From Candidatus Bathyarchaeota archaeon (lineage in GTDB: Archaea > Thermoproteota > Bathyarchaeia > Bathyarchaeales > Bathyarchaeaceae), in contig CP070636.1 of assembly GCA_020356305.1 (NCBI GenBank), positions 446,137 to 457,658 of the forward strand: 11,522 bases of DNA, read 5' to 3'. Below are positions 1-6,846 of the stretch, in pieces; position 1 is the first letter of the stretch; every line of letters starts with the position of its first letter. Below the pieces are notes generated by a model. The model was not told where the DNA came from. It saw only the letters and a list, made by a program, of their open reading frames with translations, and did no database searches. Made by a program: the position numbers and the translations under genes.

Positions 1-202
1 ACCAGCATCGCTTGGGCCTGAGATTTTTGGCGCAGTGTATCACAGAGACTGTTTCTATGAGACGGCTATGCATTCTGTGCACGCGCCAGAATTCCCGCTG
101 GAACCTATAGTTAGCGAGGGGAAAATTCGAAAGCTATGTCCAAAATGCGGGAAAGATTTTCCTAGAGATTTCAGATTGTGTCCATACTGTGGTGGTGAAT
201 AA
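1..202 (+). CDS. C-terminal fragment of an unrecognised protein ending in a zinc ribbon
   Basis: Only the last 66 codons are in the window, in the frame starting at base 2 and stopping at TAA 200-202. The visible product has no recognised enzyme motif in its first 45 residues. It ends in two CxxC knuckles, CPKCG and CPYCGG, separated by about 11 residues, which is a typical treble-clef or rubredoxin-like zinc ribbon. Such C-terminal ribbons occur on many archaeal proteins and do not define a function. It lies on the same strand as the downstream corrinoid activator gene but is separated from it by 183 bases with a promoter-like element, so it is probably a separate unit. The start and N-terminal domains are outside the window. 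Confidence 0.75.
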   Translation, partial: PASLGPEIFGAVYHRDCFYETAMHSVHAPEFPLEPIVSEGKIRKLCPKCGKDFPRDFRLCPYCGGE

Positions 203-349
203 AAGTGGGAGATGTGGACTGTAAGAACTGCCGTTATCTGTTAATTAATGCTCTTGCTTAAAACACAGGTGGAGTGGTGGAAAATGTTTGGCTCTTCGTT
301 TGTGAGCTTTCCTCATAGATACGTCTAATAAATGGTTTTTCCCAAATCA

Positions 350-360
350 TAATATATTAA
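350..360 (+). promoter_or_regulatory. Putative archaeal TATA box for the corrinoid activator gene
   Basis: The A/T-only run TAATATATTAA is centred about 31 bases before the ATG at 386. Archaeal transcription usually starts 25-27 bases after the TATA centre, which predicts a start near 381 and a very short leader. The purine stretch GAAGAGAGA directly before the ATG is at best a weak ribosome binding site. The rest of 203-349 shows nothing convincing apart from a T-run at 336-340 that could end the upstream transcript. Confidence 0.45.
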
Positions 361-385
361 GTCAGCGCCAGATTGTGAAGAGAGA

Positions 386-2278
386 ATGGAAAGAATCATT
401 ACCGTAACATTTGAACCTGAGGGACGTAGGGTAAGGGTACCGTGTGAAACCAGCATATTCCATGCAGCAACCGAAGCTGGAATTGTTATCCGAACTGAAT
501 GCGGCGGAGAAGGAACTTGTGGGAAATGTAGGATCATCGTCAACAACAAGAGGGCCGTGAATGAAGTAACAGATACCGAGAAGACTCATCTATCCACGGA
601 AGAAATTGATTCGGGTTGCAGGCTGGCTTGTCGCACAATTCTCAGGCAAGACGTTACGGTGATGGTACCTGAAGAAAGCAGAATCGGAGCGCGTAAGATT
701 CAGATCAGTGGTATGGAACGGCCCGTGCAGCTAAACCCGTCAGTTAAGAAACTTCACATCGTGTTATCGAAACCCACGCTCTCTGACGTTAGACCAGACT
801 TCCAAAGACTTCTCGAGCATCTAGGGAATGTGCAAGGTCTTGGAGCATTAGAAATTGACAACGAGCTTCTAAGGAAATTGCCGGACGTTCTACGTGATGC
901 AAATTGGGACGTCACGATTGCAATCTGGAATGATTGCAAAATTGTGGCGGCTGACGCAGGAGATACCTCTGACAAACTCTTAGGCCTAGCTGTAGACATC
1001 GGTACATCGAAAATTGTTGGTTATGTTGTTGACCTAATGACTGGCGAAACATTAGGTATAGGATCAATTGAAAATCCGCAAATTATGCATGGTGAGGATG
1101 TCATATCACGAATTACATTTGCCATGACTAGTGGTGAAAAGCTGCGGACGCTGCAAAAACTGGCAGTTGAGGGAGTAAATGATGTTCTACACGAAGCGTG
1201 CACTCAAGCTAGCGTGGATCCGAACGACATTCACGAGATGGTAGTCGCTGGGAACACAGCCATGCATCACTTCCTATTAGCTATTCAGCCAAAATACCTC
1301 GCTCTTTCACCCTATACGCCCGCTGTGCGAGGATCAATAAACGCGAAAGCTCGAGAGTTAGGCATAAAAATTCATCGAAATGGCATTGTTCATGTTTTGC
1401 CGATTATTGCGGGTTTTGTTGGCGCAGACGCTGTTGGAGACGTCCTATCTAGCGGAATCCATGAATCCAACGAGCTCTCGTTACTTTTAGATATAGGAAC
1501 CAACACGGAAGTTTTTGTCGGCAACACCGAAGACATTTTGTCTTGTTCCTGCGCCTCAGGTCCAGCTTTTGAAGGAGCCCACATCAAACATGGAATGAAA
1601 GCTGTAACAGGCGCAATCGAACAGGTTCATATTGACCCAGACACCTACGAAGTCGAATGCAAAACAATAGGTGATGTAAAGCCGGTAGGCCTGTGTGGGT
1701 CTGCAATGGTGGATGTTGTAGCTGGACTGTTAAAAGGAGGTCTCATAAACAATCATGGGAGATTAAGTTCTGAAGTGAAAATATCACGACTGAAAACGGC
1801 TAACAACGTGCCAGAATTTGTCCTCGCGTGGGAAAATGAGACCGCAACCAGAAAAGAGATTACGGTTACACAAAAAGACATTAATGAGATCCAACTCGCA
1901 AAAGCCGCCATGTTTACAGGCTGCTCAATCTTAATGAAGAGAAAAGGCATGAAAAGGGAAAACCTCGACCGTGTTTTAATCGCCGGCGCTTTTGGAAATT
2001 ACATTAACCCTGAAAACGCGAAGTTAATAGGCTTAGTGCCAGATGTGCAAACAGAAAAGATAGAATTTGTAGGTAACACAGCAGTAACCGGCGCCAAAAT
2101 GGCTCTGATATCGAAAGAAGCAAGAGAAATCGCCGAGACGCTTTCTAAGAGAGTTCGATATCTTGAACTTGCAATTGATCCTGATTTTAGCCGAGAATTT
2201 GCTTCTGCCTTGGTTATTCCACACAAGGATTTGGATAGATTTCCGTCAGCTAAAGAATATTTAAAGGGGCGCAAATAG
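386..2278 (+). CDS. RACo/RamA-type reductive activator of corrinoid proteins (2Fe-2S plus ASKHA ATPase, DUF4445)
   Basis: This family uses ATP to drive electron transfer that reduces inactive Co(II) corrinoid back to the methyl-accepting Co(I) state. The 630-residue product starts with a plant/adrenodoxin-type 2Fe-2S ferredoxin domain, roughly residues 1-100, with cysteines at 39, 45, 48 and 82 (C-x5-C-x2-C, then the RLAC motif). A linker and middle domain precede an ASKHA nucleotide-binding fold whose first phosphate loop is DIGTS at 204-208. A second phosphate motif, DIGTN, and the late IAGAFGNYINP adenosine motif follow. The N-terminal 2Fe-2S layout matches RACo of acetogens; methanogen RamA instead carries C-terminal 4Fe-4S ferredoxin motifs. 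The gene is convergent with the corrinoid methyltransferase operon it would serve. It ends in TAG, so amber acts as a stop here. Confidence 0.9.
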   Translation: MERIITVTFEPEGRRVRVPCETSIFHAATEAGIVIRTECGGEGTCGKCRIIVNNKRAVNEVTDTEKTHLSTEEIDSGCRLACRTILRQDVTVMVPEESRIGARKIQISGMERPVQLNPSVKKLHIVLSKPTLSDVRPDFQRLLEHLGNVQGLGALEIDNELLRKLPDVLRDANWDVTIAIWNDCKIVAADAGDTSDKLLGLAVDIGTSKIVGYVVDLMTGETLGIGSIENPQIMHGEDVISRITFAMTSGEKLRTLQKLAVEGVNDVLHEACTQASVDPNDIHEMVVAGNTAMHHFLLAIQPKYLALSPYTPAVRGSINAKARELGIKIHRNGIVHVLPIIAGFVGADAVGDVLSSGIHESNELSLLLDIGTNTEVFVGNTEDILSCSCASGPAFEGAHIKHGMKAVTGAIEQVHIDPDTYEVECKTIGDVKPVGLCGSAMVDVVAGLLKGGLINNHGRLSSEVKISRLKTANNVPEFVLAWENETATRKEITVTQKDINEIQLAKAAMFTGCSILMKRKGMKRENLDRVLIAGAFGNYINPENAKLIGLVPDVQTEKIEFVGNTAVTGAKMALISKEAREIAETLSKRVRYLELAIDPDFSREFASALVIPHKDLDRFPSAKEYLKGRK

Positions 2279-2303
2279 CGTCTATGGTGCACTAGCTTAA
2301 GTC

Positions 2304-2320
2304 GAGTGAAACTCTATTTT
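2304..2320 (+). terminator. Weak hairpin plus T-rich tail in the convergent gap
   Basis: GAGT at 2304-2307 and ACTC at 2311-2314 can form a four-pair stem with a three-base loop, followed by TATTTT. It lies 26 bases after the activator stop, in the 91-base gap between two convergent genes. Archaeal terminators often need only a T-rich tract, so this is a plausible 3' end, but the stem is too short to be convincing. Confidence 0.25.
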
Positions 2321-2369
2321 GGTTCTCGCATGAAAGAAAGCTGTAATTGCTGCTGCCGCAATGACAGAG

Positions 2370-3269
2370 TCATGCTATTCGGTAAAGGGGATGTTTTCGG
2401 TCAAGTGCAACTTTCTTTTCGAAGAGAAGATAACCGTAAGCAGCGTCTGTCATCGCAATAACAGGAAAAACATACTTTGCGTCCTCTGCTGGTCCGTACA
2501 ACACAAAGTCTGCTCCCACAGCAGCCGCGACAACACATGCAGATGCAACGGCTGGCTTTACCGCTTCTTTCCCAAACTTTGTCTTCAAACCCTTCCACAA
2601 GCTAACCGCGTTGTGGGCTCCACAGCCAACAGGCAAACCAAACTCATTCTTTAGTTCGAAGGCGGCGCGGCTTGCCATGCCTAGACCTGGTATGTCAAGG
2701 ACGCACGTGTCGATCAGGGGTTTGTCGATGCCTGCTTCACGAGATACCTCTAGAAGCGTTTTGATAGCCTTGACTCGTCCTATCGTCGTGAACTCTCGTG
2801 GGTTGTAGGCAAGGAGGAGAGCACTCTTTAGACCGGCTTCCTTAATGTTCTGAATTTCCTCTTGCTTGTATTCTGGAATCAACGAGTTGTAGACAACTCT
2901 GTCGATTAGTCCAACTTCCGTTGCATATTCTAGTCCAGCTTTCTTAGCTTCGGTGGTGGGTCCATCCATTAGAATAGGGATATCCGTAACGCTTGCTGTG
3001 AACTCCATGAATTTCTTCATATGCTCCGGCGAAGCACCGACAACATCCAGCATGCAAGGGTTTCCCGTCTTATCAGACATCTCCTCTTGAGATTTGATTA
3101 CCTCTTCCGCTTGCTTTTGGTCAAATTCTCCAGTTTTCTCGTCGTGAAAGATTTTGTGTCCATGATAGAAAATGGTGCCTACTAAGACCGTGGGGTTTTG
3201 TCCAGGAATTCCCCCCACCTTGACTCCGCCAATGTTGATTACTTGTTGTTTACTCTTAAATTCGAACAA
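2370..3269 (-). CDS. MtrH-family methyltransferase (corrinoid to tetrahydromethanopterin/tetrahydrofolate)
   Basis: MtrH-family proteins move a methyl group between a corrinoid and a reduced pterin. In methanogens MtrH is part of the membrane Mtr complex; in bacterial glycine betaine systems the relative MtgA works alone with a corrinoid protein. The 299-residue product covers the whole family length. It shows the characteristic N-terminus with IGGVKVGG (13-20), IFYHGHKI (33-40), SDKTGNPCMLDVVGAS (65-80), MDGPTTEAKKAG (101-112) and GCGAHNA (215-221). No membrane segment is visible. The start is the TTG at 3269: GGAG lies nine bases upstream, the family usually begins M-F-x-F, and the nearby ATG at 3274 is out of frame and soon stops. 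It is the last gene of the operon, 31 bases after the MtmB-like gene. With no other mtr gene in view, I infer a soluble methyl-acceptor step feeding a pterin C1 pool. The exact pterin is not shown by sequence. Confidence 0.92.
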   Translation of the reverse strand: MFEFKSKQQVINIGGVKVGGIPGQNPTVLVGTIFYHGHKIFHDEKTGEFDQKQAEEVIKSQEEMSDKTGNPCMLDVVGASPEHMKKFMEFTASVTDIPILMDGPTTEAKKAGLEYATEVGLIDRVVYNSLIPEYKQEEIQNIKEAGLKSALLLAYNPREFTTIGRVKAIKTLLEVSREAGIDKPLIDTCVLDIPGLGMASRAAFELKNEFGLPVGCGAHNAVSLWKGLKTKFGKEAVKPAVASACVVAAAVGADFVLYGPAEDAKYVFPVIAMTDAAYGYLLFEKKVALDRKHPLYRIA

Positions 3270-3278
3270 TTCATTAAA

Positions 3279-3282
3279 CTCC
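3279..3282 (-). promoter_or_regulatory. Ribosome binding site deciding the TTG start of the MtrH-like gene
   Basis: On the minus strand GGAG sits nine bases before the TTG at 3269. It supports this non-ATG start over the out-of-frame ATG at 3274. Confidence 0.6.
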
Positions 3283-3300
3283 TTTTTTCAAGCATTCTCT

Positions 3301-4680
3301 TTACGTGTTGTTTAAATCTACGCCCATGTCTTTTAGCTCTTTCTTAACCGAATCGTAAATATTTAAGCATTTTCTTGACGGTTTCCCTGTCTTAAGGTTA
3401 CAGCATTCCTGATATTTCATTCCTATTGGCGGGTCTGCAATCTTATCAACATACTTTGCTGCCAGGTCTTTCACGATCTCGTTTGCACCTTCTCTTTTCA
3501 TTCCAGCAGCCGCGTAGGCCACCTCGGCGGCGAATCTCGGCTCTATAGGTGTCAGGTAGTCTTCCCGTCTGCCTTTTGCTATGCCTCCCGTTTCCATTGA
3601 GACACCGGATGTGACAGCTGCTGTATACTGGGCTGCCATCTCGTATAGACACATTTCTGTGCATGGTCCAGCAGCCGTATAGTCATAGTAAAGTGCCAAC
3701 AAGTCGGTGTTTCTGCTGATTGCTTGGGCGTAAACGCTGGCTACCCATAAAAGCTCAGGCATGCTGCTCGCTATGTGTTTGATGTGAATTGGAAAGGCGA
3801 GAAACCATCCTGCTTGATATACAAGGGCCCCCATCAAGTGGTAAGCAACGGTGGCAATGGCTGTGCCTTCTGGTCCGCCGCAGTAGCCGCCGAATATGGG
3901 GCCAAAGATTGCAGCTGTGGGAAGACCGAGAGACTTTAAGGCGCACACTCTGTTTAGGAGGTCGAAGTTTGTTTTGAGCTCTGCTAGTGTGGCAACCATG
4001 TATCCGTCTGTTGGCCTGAGACCGTATTGTGGGTGGAGCCCCGCGACTAACGCTATTGCTGAGTCAGCGGTTGCGATGGAGTTCAGAATTGGTAAGCCGG
4101 GTCTTCCAGCTCTTCGTATAGCTTCTCTTCCGAGAGCCACGGTTCTTATTGCGCCCAAGATCTCTAGAGGTGAGTAGGGTCTTATTCTCATTCCGTCTAC
4201 TCGGGTCAAGGTGGGTGTGGTTATTGAATTGGCAAGGGGTATTTTTGCGTAGTTTTCTACGAGTCCCATGAAGACGTCCTCAGAGGATACTGCGACTCCA
4301 CCTGCTCCGACGAAACGCCATGGCGGTGTCTTGTCCTCAGGTTTTCTGGGTAGCATCGTTCCTGAGTCTACCCCTTCCCCGAACACAATTTTGGCAGGAG
4401 CGTTTCTGAGGCTTTCTTTGATCTCGCTTTCATTGAATCTAATTATCCGTTCGGTATCTTTGCAGTATGTACCTACTTCACAGTAGAAGTCACAGGCTGC
4501 TTTGAAAATGTCGTCGGCTAGGCTGTTATCAGAGGGAACAAGGTTCTCCGGATCGTACGTAATGTCGTATTCCTTTACTACTTGCCTCAATTTGGTCGAA
4601 AAAATTCTTAGGTCATAGTCTCGTTCTGAACAAGGTTTTCCGGTTAGAGCTTTTTCAATGATGTCAAGAAATACAACCAT
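3301..4680 (-). CDS. MtmB-family corrinoid methyltransferase lacking pyrrolysine
   Basis: The 459-residue product matches Methanosarcina monomethylamine methyltransferase MtmB (about 458 residues) along its whole length, by comparison with my recollection of that sequence. Shared blocks include the region before ISEDVF/SSEDVF (131-137), AGRPG (191-195), IFGGYCGG (262-269), AAGPCTEMC (336-344) and the KYQECCNLKT C-terminal region. MtmB normally reads an in-frame UAG as pyrrolysine at residue 202 directly after GRPGMGV. Here the aligned residue is Leu199, encoded by CTG at 4084-4086. Aligned MtmB residues Glu229, Glu259 and Gln333 are Met228, Ile258 and Tyr332; Tyr335 is kept as Tyr334. I infer methyl transfer from a different substrate to the neighbouring corrinoid protein. 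Translation starts at the ATG at 4680: GAGGAG is five bases upstream, and only one base separates it from the previous stop. An in-frame ATG at 4761 would add 27 residues inside the upstream gene and is unlikely. Confidence 0.88.
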   Translation of the reverse strand: MVVFLDIIEKALTGKPCSERDYDLRIFSTKLRQVVKEYDITYDPENLVPSDNSLADDIFKAACDFYCEVGTYCKDTERIIRFNESEIKESLRNAPAKIVFGEGVDSGTMLPRKPEDKTPPWRFVGAGGVAVSSEDVFMGLVENYAKIPLANSITTPTLTRVDGMRIRPYSPLEILGAIRTVALGREAIRRAGRPGLPILNSIATADSAIALVAGLHPQYGLRPTDGYMVATLAELKTNFDLLNRVCALKSLGLPTAAIFGPIFGGYCGGPEGTAIATVAYHLMGALVYQAGWFLAFPIHIKHIASSMPELLWVASVYAQAISRNTDLLALYYDYTAAGPCTEMCLYEMAAQYTAAVTSGVSMETGGIAKGRREDYLTPIEPRFAAEVAYAAAGMKREGANEIVKDLAAKYVDKIADPPIGMKYQECCNLKTGKPSRKCLNIYDSVKKELKDMGVDLNNT

Positions 4681-4681
4681 G

Positions 4682-5344
4682 TTAGCTCCTCTTTTTCTCG
4701 ATGAGTCCCGCAGCGACTTTGACGGCTTCTGTGGCTGTTTCTGCGTATCCGTCAGCACCAATTTCCTCAGCCCATTCGAGTGTTGTAGGTCCTCCTCCTA
4801 CCATGACAATGAATTTTTCTCTCTTCCCAGTCTCCCTCAGATAATCTATGACATCTTTTTGTCCCCCTATGGTTGAAGACATTAGCGCTGAAAGTGCAAT
4901 AATGTCGGCGCCAACTTTCTCTGCTTCTTCAATGAACTTTGACGTAGAAACGTCTACGCCCATGTCGTGGACGTCAAAGCCGTTGGCGCTAAAGAGAGCC
5001 ACCAGAATGTTTTTTCCTATGTCATGTATGTCACCTTTCACAGTGCCGCTGACAACGGTTCCTTTTTTCAGGACTTTTTCTTCGGATATTAGGGGAAGCA
5101 AAGTATCTAGGCCCGCCTGCATCGCCTCCGCGGCCATCATTAGGTCGGTCAAAAAGATCTCAAGTTTATCGAATTTTTCTCCTACTATTATAGCGCCCTT
5201 AGATAATCCTCTCTCAATTGCCTTAACCGGATCTAATCCCTTTTCAATTGCCTCGTGAGCTGCCTTCACTACAGCATCTCTGTCACAAGCAACAACTGCT
5301 TCACTCAACTTGTTGAGAAGCTCTTCCTCAATCGTTCTAATCAC
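4682..5344 (-). CDS. Corrinoid (B12-binding) methyl-carrier protein, MtmC/MtbC/MttC type
   Basis: This is the methyl shuttle of the module: its cobalamin accepts a methyl group from the MtmB-like enzyme and gives it to the MtrH-like enzyme. At 220 residues it is the usual length. Residues 1-90 form the helical cap domain (B12-binding 2 type). The Rossmann-like B12 domain follows, with GDIHDIGKN at 104-112, where His107 should be the lower cobalt ligand. It also has the ALSALMSS segment around 150-157 and GGGP at 183-186, which line the nucleotide tail in this family. The start is GTG at 5344; no nearer in-frame ATG or GTG keeps the cap domain. No Shine-Dalgarno sequence is seen, but a TATA-like box about 35 bases upstream predicts a very short leader. 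It is the first gene of the minus operon and its TAA is one base from the next ATG. Confidence 0.95.
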   Translation of the reverse strand: MIRTIEEELLNKLSEAVVACDRDAVVKAAHEAIEKGLDPVKAIERGLSKGAIIVGEKFDKLEIFLTDLMMAAEAMQAGLDTLLPLISEEKVLKKGTVVSGTVKGDIHDIGKNILVALFSANGFDVHDMGVDVSTSKFIEEAEKVGADIIALSALMSSTIGGQKDVIDYLRETGKREKFIVMVGGGPTTLEWAEEIGADGYAETATEAVKVAAGLIEKKRS

Positions 5345-5374
5345 CGATGTACGCCTAGTAGGGAGAAACCTGTG

Positions 5375-5386
5375 ATTAATAATTTT
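5375..5386 (-). promoter_or_regulatory. Putative TATA box of the corrinoid methyltransferase operon
   Basis: Read on the minus strand, AAAATTATTAAT is centred about 36 bases before the GTG at 5344. A start 26 bases downstream would leave about nine bases of leader, consistent with the lack of a Shine-Dalgarno sequence there. It lies between the upstream oxidoreductase stop and the corrinoid gene, which suggests the three-gene operon has its own promoter. Confidence 0.4.
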
Positions 5387-5425
5387 CGATAAGTGCAGTC
5401 AAGTAGCAAGTATGTGGATTGTTCT

Positions 5426-6643
5426 TTAAGACAGGATTCTCTCCATTTTTTCGTGTACTGGCATTTTCATTTCCGCGAGTTTGGAAAGAATTGTGTTCCT
5501 AGCCTTCAGCTCTAGGCACTCTGGTGCAATGACACCGGTGGTTTTTATTTCTCCCTTTCCAAGCATCCAAGCAAAGATTGCGGCTGGAACACCTGTACAA
5601 TATGACTCTTGAGTTACGCCGGGTATTATCTTGTTGGCCTCGCGAACATTCAAGGTAGGCCACTCATACCGGTAGCGTATCTTTTCACCGGCTTGTTCTC
5701 CAGCGATTTCCACTACCCCACATTCACTGGCGTCGACCAATATTCCTTCTCTGATTTTTTGCTCCACTTCCTCCATGGTGAGAGGAGGAGGAATCGCAGA
5801 AACGAAAACATCTCTTGGAGCTATCCTAATCCCTTTAACATTGACAGGCTTTTCACTGAGGAGACCGATTTGCCAAATTGCTTTTGCAATATGTATGTCT
5901 GCGTCGCCCATCTTGAAGTCAACATATCTTAAACCCTTTCCTATGAACCTCGGCAATGTTACTACTTCCTCGTGATGATGATGCACGACTTTTTGAGTGC
6001 CGTACGGATCCGGGAACGTGTATTCTTCTTCGCCACTGAAAGGAGGGACTCTTTGTAGCTTTCCATGTTCGTAAAGAAATGGTTCTTCTGCCATATCGGC
6101 CCACGCCGTTTCTGGCGACCAGATTGAGATAAACTCTTTGGTTTCCATGAGGCCCGTGTACCTTATCTTTATTTCATTCACTCTCTCAAGGTTGTCGGCG
6201 GCGTGTCTCGCAAGCAAGTTTGTAACTCCTGGAGAGGATCCCGTATTCATTAGAGCGGTTAATCCGGCGTCCTCGTATTTTGGGGTCCGTTCTATTTGCT
6301 GTGAAACGAATTTATCCATCGATGTGTTGGTTGGTCCTGACGCCAGGTCTTGATAGTTCGCTCCACCATTCAAGCCTGCATCCATCACCAAAAGGTTGTA
6401 TCTAGGCACAGTTGCGTTCACAACCAAGTCCTTTCCCTTTGCAGCTCTTGTCAACTCATCTTCTTTGGTTGCATCAAGTTTCTTCGGTATCACCTTGTCG
6501 CTCTTGAGTCGCTCGATGAGCCGATTCGCCTTCGCCAAGTTTCTTCCAGCGCAAACAATCTCAGAAACCTCAGGGCGTTTTGCAAGATAAGTGCATATGA
6601 CAGAGCCTTGGGCACCGTATCCTCCTATAACAAGCACTTTCAT
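5426..6643 (-). CDS. Saccharopine dehydrogenase-like NAD(P)-dependent oxidoreductase, substrate unknown
   Basis: The 405-residue product begins with a Rossmann strand and dinucleotide loop, MKVLVIGGYGAQGS (glycines at 7, 8, 10 and 13). It continues with features of the saccharopine dehydrogenase family: CAGRN at 31-35, VVNATVP at 74-80, NTGSSPGVTNLLARHAAD at 133-150 and a long C-terminal substrate domain to about residue 370. A run of four histidines lies at 221-224. Related folds include saccharopine reductase, carboxynorspermidine synthase and homospermidine synthase; nothing here picks one. I chose the ATG at 6643 because the Rossmann motif begins there. The in-frame ATG at 6676 would add 11 residues and sits where a leaderless transcript from the TATA-like box at 6699-6707 would begin, so either is possible. 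It is divergent from the aspartate-family operon, which makes a lysine or aspartate-derived amino-acid role tempting but unproven. Confidence 0.8.
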   Translation of the reverse strand: MKVLVIGGYGAQGSVICTYLAKRPEVSEIVCAGRNLAKANRLIERLKSDKVIPKKLDATKEDELTRAAKGKDLVVNATVPRYNLLVMDAGLNGGANYQDLASGPTNTSMDKFVSQQIERTPKYEDAGLTALMNTGSSPGVTNLLARHAADNLERVNEIKIRYTGLMETKEFISIWSPETAWADMAEEPFLYEHGKLQRVPPFSGEEEYTFPDPYGTQKVVHHHHEEVVTLPRFIGKGLRYVDFKMGDADIHIAKAIWQIGLLSEKPVNVKGIRIAPRDVFVSAIPPPLTMEEVEQKIREGILVDASECGVVEIAGEQAGEKIRYRYEWPTLNVREANKIIPGVTQESYCTGVPAAIFAWMLGKGEIKTTGVIAPECLELKARNTILSKLAEMKMPVHEKMERILS

Positions 6644-6698
6644 TCTGGATCCCGTAGCTAATGTACGACGAGGCATTTTTAAACTTTAATGCTACATC

Positions 6699-6707
6699 AA
6701 TATTTAT
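6699..6707 (-). promoter_or_regulatory. Putative TATA box for the saccharopine dehydrogenase-like gene
   Basis: On the minus strand ATAAATATT is centred about 27 bases before the ATG at 6676, the standard archaeal spacing for a leaderless message. A second A/T element, TTTAAAAA, just before that ATG could instead serve the ATG at 6643. Confidence 0.35.
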
Positions 6708-6765
6708 CATTCGAAATTCTTTTATGCAAGAAACTCGACTGTTTAGGGATGAGGCTCTGGGGCAT

Positions 6766-6846
6766 ATGAAACAGAAAACGATGATCCAAACTACCACTTA
6801 TTCAATGACTTTCTATGCCTACAGCTATAGCTTTCGCTATTTTTGA
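6766..6846 (+). CDS. Possible leader peptide upstream of the aspartate/aromatic operon, rich in Tyr, Phe, Thr, Met and Lys
   Basis: This 26-codon ORF lies in the divergent gap 67 bases before the aspartate kinase start. GATGAGG ends about 11 bases before its ATG, the same spacing as the GGAGGT of aspartate kinase, and a TTTTATG element near 6719-6725 could be its TATA box. Its last 13 codons encode MTFYAYSYSFRYF. Eight of the final 15 codons are Tyr or Phe. Across all 26, Thr occurs five times, Met three, Lys two and Ile once, so 19 of 26 residues are aspartate-family or aromatic amino acids. The downstream genes lead to just those families. This is the composition expected of an attenuation leader such as bacterial thrL or pheL. 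It could be chance in A/T-rich DNA: no homologue comparison is available, and the aspartate kinase promoter may lie downstream of it. Confidence 0.35.
   Translation: MKQKTMIQTTTYSMTFYAYSYSFRYF

Noticed and set aside
205..261. Short ORF from GTG 205 containing a CxxC (DCKNC).
   Set aside because: It has only 18 codons and no ribosome binding site or family resemblance.
284..328. A 14-codon ORF preceded by a GGTGGAG-like purine stretch, upstream of the activator gene.
   Set aside because: It has no composition bias linked to the downstream gene and lies upstream of the likely TATA box at 350-360, so it would not be on that transcript.
2346..2362. Hairpin ATTGC / GCAAT with a seven-base loop in the convergent gap.
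   Set aside because: The stem has only five pairs and no T-run follows on either strand at a useful distance; probably chance.
2276..2461. Read-through of the TAG ending the corrinoid activator as pyrrolysine, which would add about 60 residues including a CNCCC stretch.
   Set aside because: The extension runs antisense into the MtrH-like gene, the family is complete before the TAG, and no pyrrolysine genes are in the window.
3245..3274. ATG at 3274 as the start of the MtrH-like gene.
   Set aside because: It is out of frame and meets a stop after 11 codons; the TTG at 3269 keeps the conserved N-terminus.
4681..4761. N-terminal extension of the MtmB-like protein from the ATG at 4761.
   Set aside because: It would lie wholly inside the corrinoid gene, is not MtmB-like, and the ATG at 4680 has a strong site and gives the family length.
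4848..5258. A 136-codon plus-strand ORF opposite the corrinoid gene.
   Set aside because: It is a shadow of a clearly conserved gene; its product is low-complexity Ser/Thr/Pro-rich and has no recognisable motif.
6661..6846. A 61-codon plus-strand ORF from the ATG at 6661.
   Set aside because: Its 5' part overlaps the 5' end and promoter of the divergent oxidoreductase and has no ribosome binding site. Only the shorter start at 6766 is kept, as a possible leader.
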